Shown in pieces: positions 61,790 to 64,000 of a stretch of 64,000 nt of DNA (position 1 is its first letter; each line of letters begins with the position of its first letter). The DNA lies in contig OX457034.1 of assembly GCA_949752745.1 (NCBI GenBank), forward strand, positions 6,587,625-6,651,624. The letters run 5' to 3'. Both the position numbers and the translations under genes were made by a program. The notes beneath the pieces are model-generated. The model had not been told where the DNA came from, made no database searches, and worked only from the letters and a program-made list of their open reading frames with translations. Origin of the DNA: Protula sp. h YS-2021 (taxonomy: Eukaryota > Annelida > Polychaeta > Sabellida > Serpulidae).

Positions 61790-64000
61790 AGCGCATAAAC
61801 GCAAGTTAAATGAACTTGCGCAGTAGTCAGATTTAACAACCGCACATCGACGCAAGTTAAATAAACATTCGCATTGGTCCGAAATGTGAACCATTGACGG
61901 AAGATAAACATGCGAACTGGTCCAAAATAAGCACCGCGCATCAACGCAAGTTAAATAAACTTGCGCAATGGTCCGAAAAAAGAACTACGCGTCGACGCAA
62001 ATTGAATACACATGCGCAGTGGTCCGAAATGCGGATCGAGCATCAACGCAACCTAAAGAAACATGTGCACTGGTCCGAAATGCGAACCGCGCATCAACGC
62101 AAGTTAAATAAATATGCACACTGGTCCGAAAAAAAGAACCGCGCATCAGCGAAACCCAAAGAAACATGCGCACTGGTCTGAAATGAGAACCACGCATCAA
62201 CGCAAGTTAAATAAACATGGGCAATGGTCGGAAATGCGAACCACGCATCGACGGATGTTAAATAAACATGCGATCCGGTCCAAAATAAGCACCGCACATC
62301 AACGCAAGTTAAACAAACATGCGCACTTGTCCGAAAAAAGAACCACACATTGGCGAAAGTTGAATAGACATGCGCAGTGGTCTGAAATGAGAACCTCGCA
62401 TCAACGCAAGTTAAATAAACATTCGCAGTGGTCCGAAGAAAGAACCACGAATCGACGCAAGTTGAATAGACATAAGAGTCGGGCATCGACGAGACTGAAA
62501 TAAACGTGCGTTCTGGTCCGAAATGCATTTCGCGTGTCAACGCAAGTTAAGTGAACCTACGCACTGGTCCGAAATGCGAACCTCGCATGAACGCAACCTA
62601 AAGAAACAGGTACACTGGTCCGAATTCCGAACCGCTCCTCAGCGCAAGTTAAATACACATTTGCACTGATCTAAAATAAGTACCGAGCACCAACACAAGT
62701 TAAATAAGTATGCGCACTGGTCCAAAATGCGAACCACGCATCAACACAAATGAAATAAACGTGCGCACTGGTGGAAAATGCGAAACGTTCATTAACGCAA
62801 GCTAAATAAACAAACTCACTGGTCAGAAATGGGAACCGAGCATTAACGCAAGTTAAATAAACATGTGCACTGGTTAGAAATGCGAACCGAACTGCGCATT
62901 AACGCAAGTTAAATAACGTGCGCACTATTCAAAATAAGAACTGCGTATCAACGCAACTTAAATAAACATGCGCACTGGTCCAGAATAAGAACCGCGCATC
63001 AACTCAAATTAAAGAAATATGCGCATTGGCCTGAAATAAGAACCGCACATCGACACACGTTAAATAAACATGTGCAGTGGTTCGAAATGCGAACCACGCG
63101 CCAACGGAAGTTAAATAAACATTTGCACTGGTCCAAAATAAGCACCGAGCATCAACGCAAGTTAAATAAACATGCGCGCTGGTCCGAAATTCGAACTGCT
63201 CATCAACGCAAGTTGAATAAACATGCGCACTGGTCCAAAATGCAAACCGCGCACCAACGCAAGTTAGATTAACATATGCACACGTCCAAAATAAGCACCG
63301 TGCATCAACGCAAGATAGATAAACATGCAAACTCTTCCGAAATGTGAACCGCGCATCAAGGCAACCTAAGGAAACTTGTACACTTGTTCAAAATAAGTAC
63401 CGCTCATCAACGCAAGTAAAATAAACATGCGCACTGATCCGAAATAAGAACCGCACATCAACACAAGTAAATAAACATGCGCATTGATCCGAAAGAAGAA
63501 CCGCACATCAACACAAGGTAAATAAACATGCGCACTGATCCGAAATAAGAACCGCACATCAACACAAGGTAAAAAAACATGGGCGCTGGTCCGAAATGCC
63601 AACCGCACATCAACGCAAGTTAAATAAACATGTGCACTGGTCCAAAATAAGCACCGCGCATCAACGCAAGTTAAATAAACATGCGCACTGGTCCGAAATT
63701 CGAACCGCGCATCAACGCCACTTAAATAAACGTGTGGAGTGGTTCGAAATGTGAACCACGCTCCAACGCAAGTTAAATAAACATTTGTACTGGTCCAGAA
63801 TAAGCACCGCGCATCAATGCAAGTTAAATAAACATGCGCACTGGTCCGATATTCGAACCGCGCGTCAACGCAAGTTAAATAAACATGCGCACCGTGCAAG
63901 TTAGATAAACATGCAAACTCTTCCGAAATGCGAACCGCGCATCAAGACAACCTAAGGAAACTTGTGCACTTGTCCAAAATAAGTACCGCTCATCAACGAA
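61790..64000. repeat. 51-bp minisatellite, copy 2 (~43 units to the window edge)
   Basis: The same 51-bp unit as at 55985 is present; for example the CGCGCATCAACGC boxes near 63655 and 63706 are 51 bp apart. Two unit variants, AAAATAAGCACCGCGCATC and GAAATGCGAACCGCGCATC, are interspersed and sometimes alternate. Overlapping both-strand ORFs up to 177 codons (63366-63899, minus) carry a 17-residue repeat and have no recognised domain. The array continues beyond the window. Confidence 0.95.

Larger units (their letters stand above)
60463..64000. mobile_element. Composite repeat module, copy 2, running off the right edge
   Basis: This second copy of the module at 54786 has the same parts in the same order. 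The hairpin is at 60463, followed by GGTATTCCTATCGGTTTGCG, a short GTTA tract, eight units of about 145 bp and a 51-bp minisatellite that is longer here and cut by the window end. It abuts the 26-bp array directly. No protein typical of a transposon is encoded. Confidence 0.62.

Noticed and set aside
61985..63899. ORFs of 95-177 codons on both strands of the 51-bp repeat as genes
   Set aside because: The unit length is a multiple of three and both strands are open at once; the peptides are simple 17-residue repeats with irregular breaks.

Overview
The window looks like animal nuclear DNA, most likely from a marine invertebrate. That guess rests on exon-like blocks with GT/AG borders, no compact operons, abundant tandem and interspersed repeats, and remnants of metazoan gene families. 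The species cannot be read from the sequence.

About 80% of the window (1-50864) is one uninterrupted AT-rich satellite array with a monomer of about 166-167 bp, by arithmetic roughly 300 copies. Two monomer types (A and B) mostly alternate, giving a basic dimer of about 333 bp. Nearly every monomer carries an 18-bp dyad whose core, AGGTCATGACCT, is identical to the zero-spaced palindromic nuclear-receptor element (TREpal). Larger higher-order repeats sit on top of the dimer: an 832-bp tandem duplication (6.8-8.5 kb), a 657-bp one (13.1-14.4 kb), 1.8-2.5 kb units (18.8-27 kb), 1.0-2.7 kb units (29.4-35.5 kb) and 3.0-3.35 kb units (37-47 kb). The array continues off the left edge and stops abruptly at about 50864. 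Its short minus-strand ORFs follow from the repeat and are not genes.

The right 13 kb is a gene-poor flank. Four exons with compatible splice phases (51835-54766) encode the C-terminal 137 residues of a Tudor-domain protein. The 5' part of that gene is not in the 970 bp between the array and the first exon, so it either lies beyond the satellite or is absent. At 57.1-58.2 kb there is a broken chymotrypsin-like serine protease, with a frameshift, a stop codon at the Trp of TGWG and a degraded GDSGG region. It is split by a segment containing three 62-bp repeats and five TGACGTCA (CRE) sites.

The rest is repeat. A composite module (hairpin, GTTA microsatellite, array of units of about 145 bp, 51-bp minisatellite) occurs twice, at 54.8-56.6 kb and from 60.46 kb to the right edge. 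A 26-bp minisatellite fills 58.17-60.46 kb and keeps all three forward frames open, producing long but spurious ORFs. Other repeats occupy the Tudor introns.
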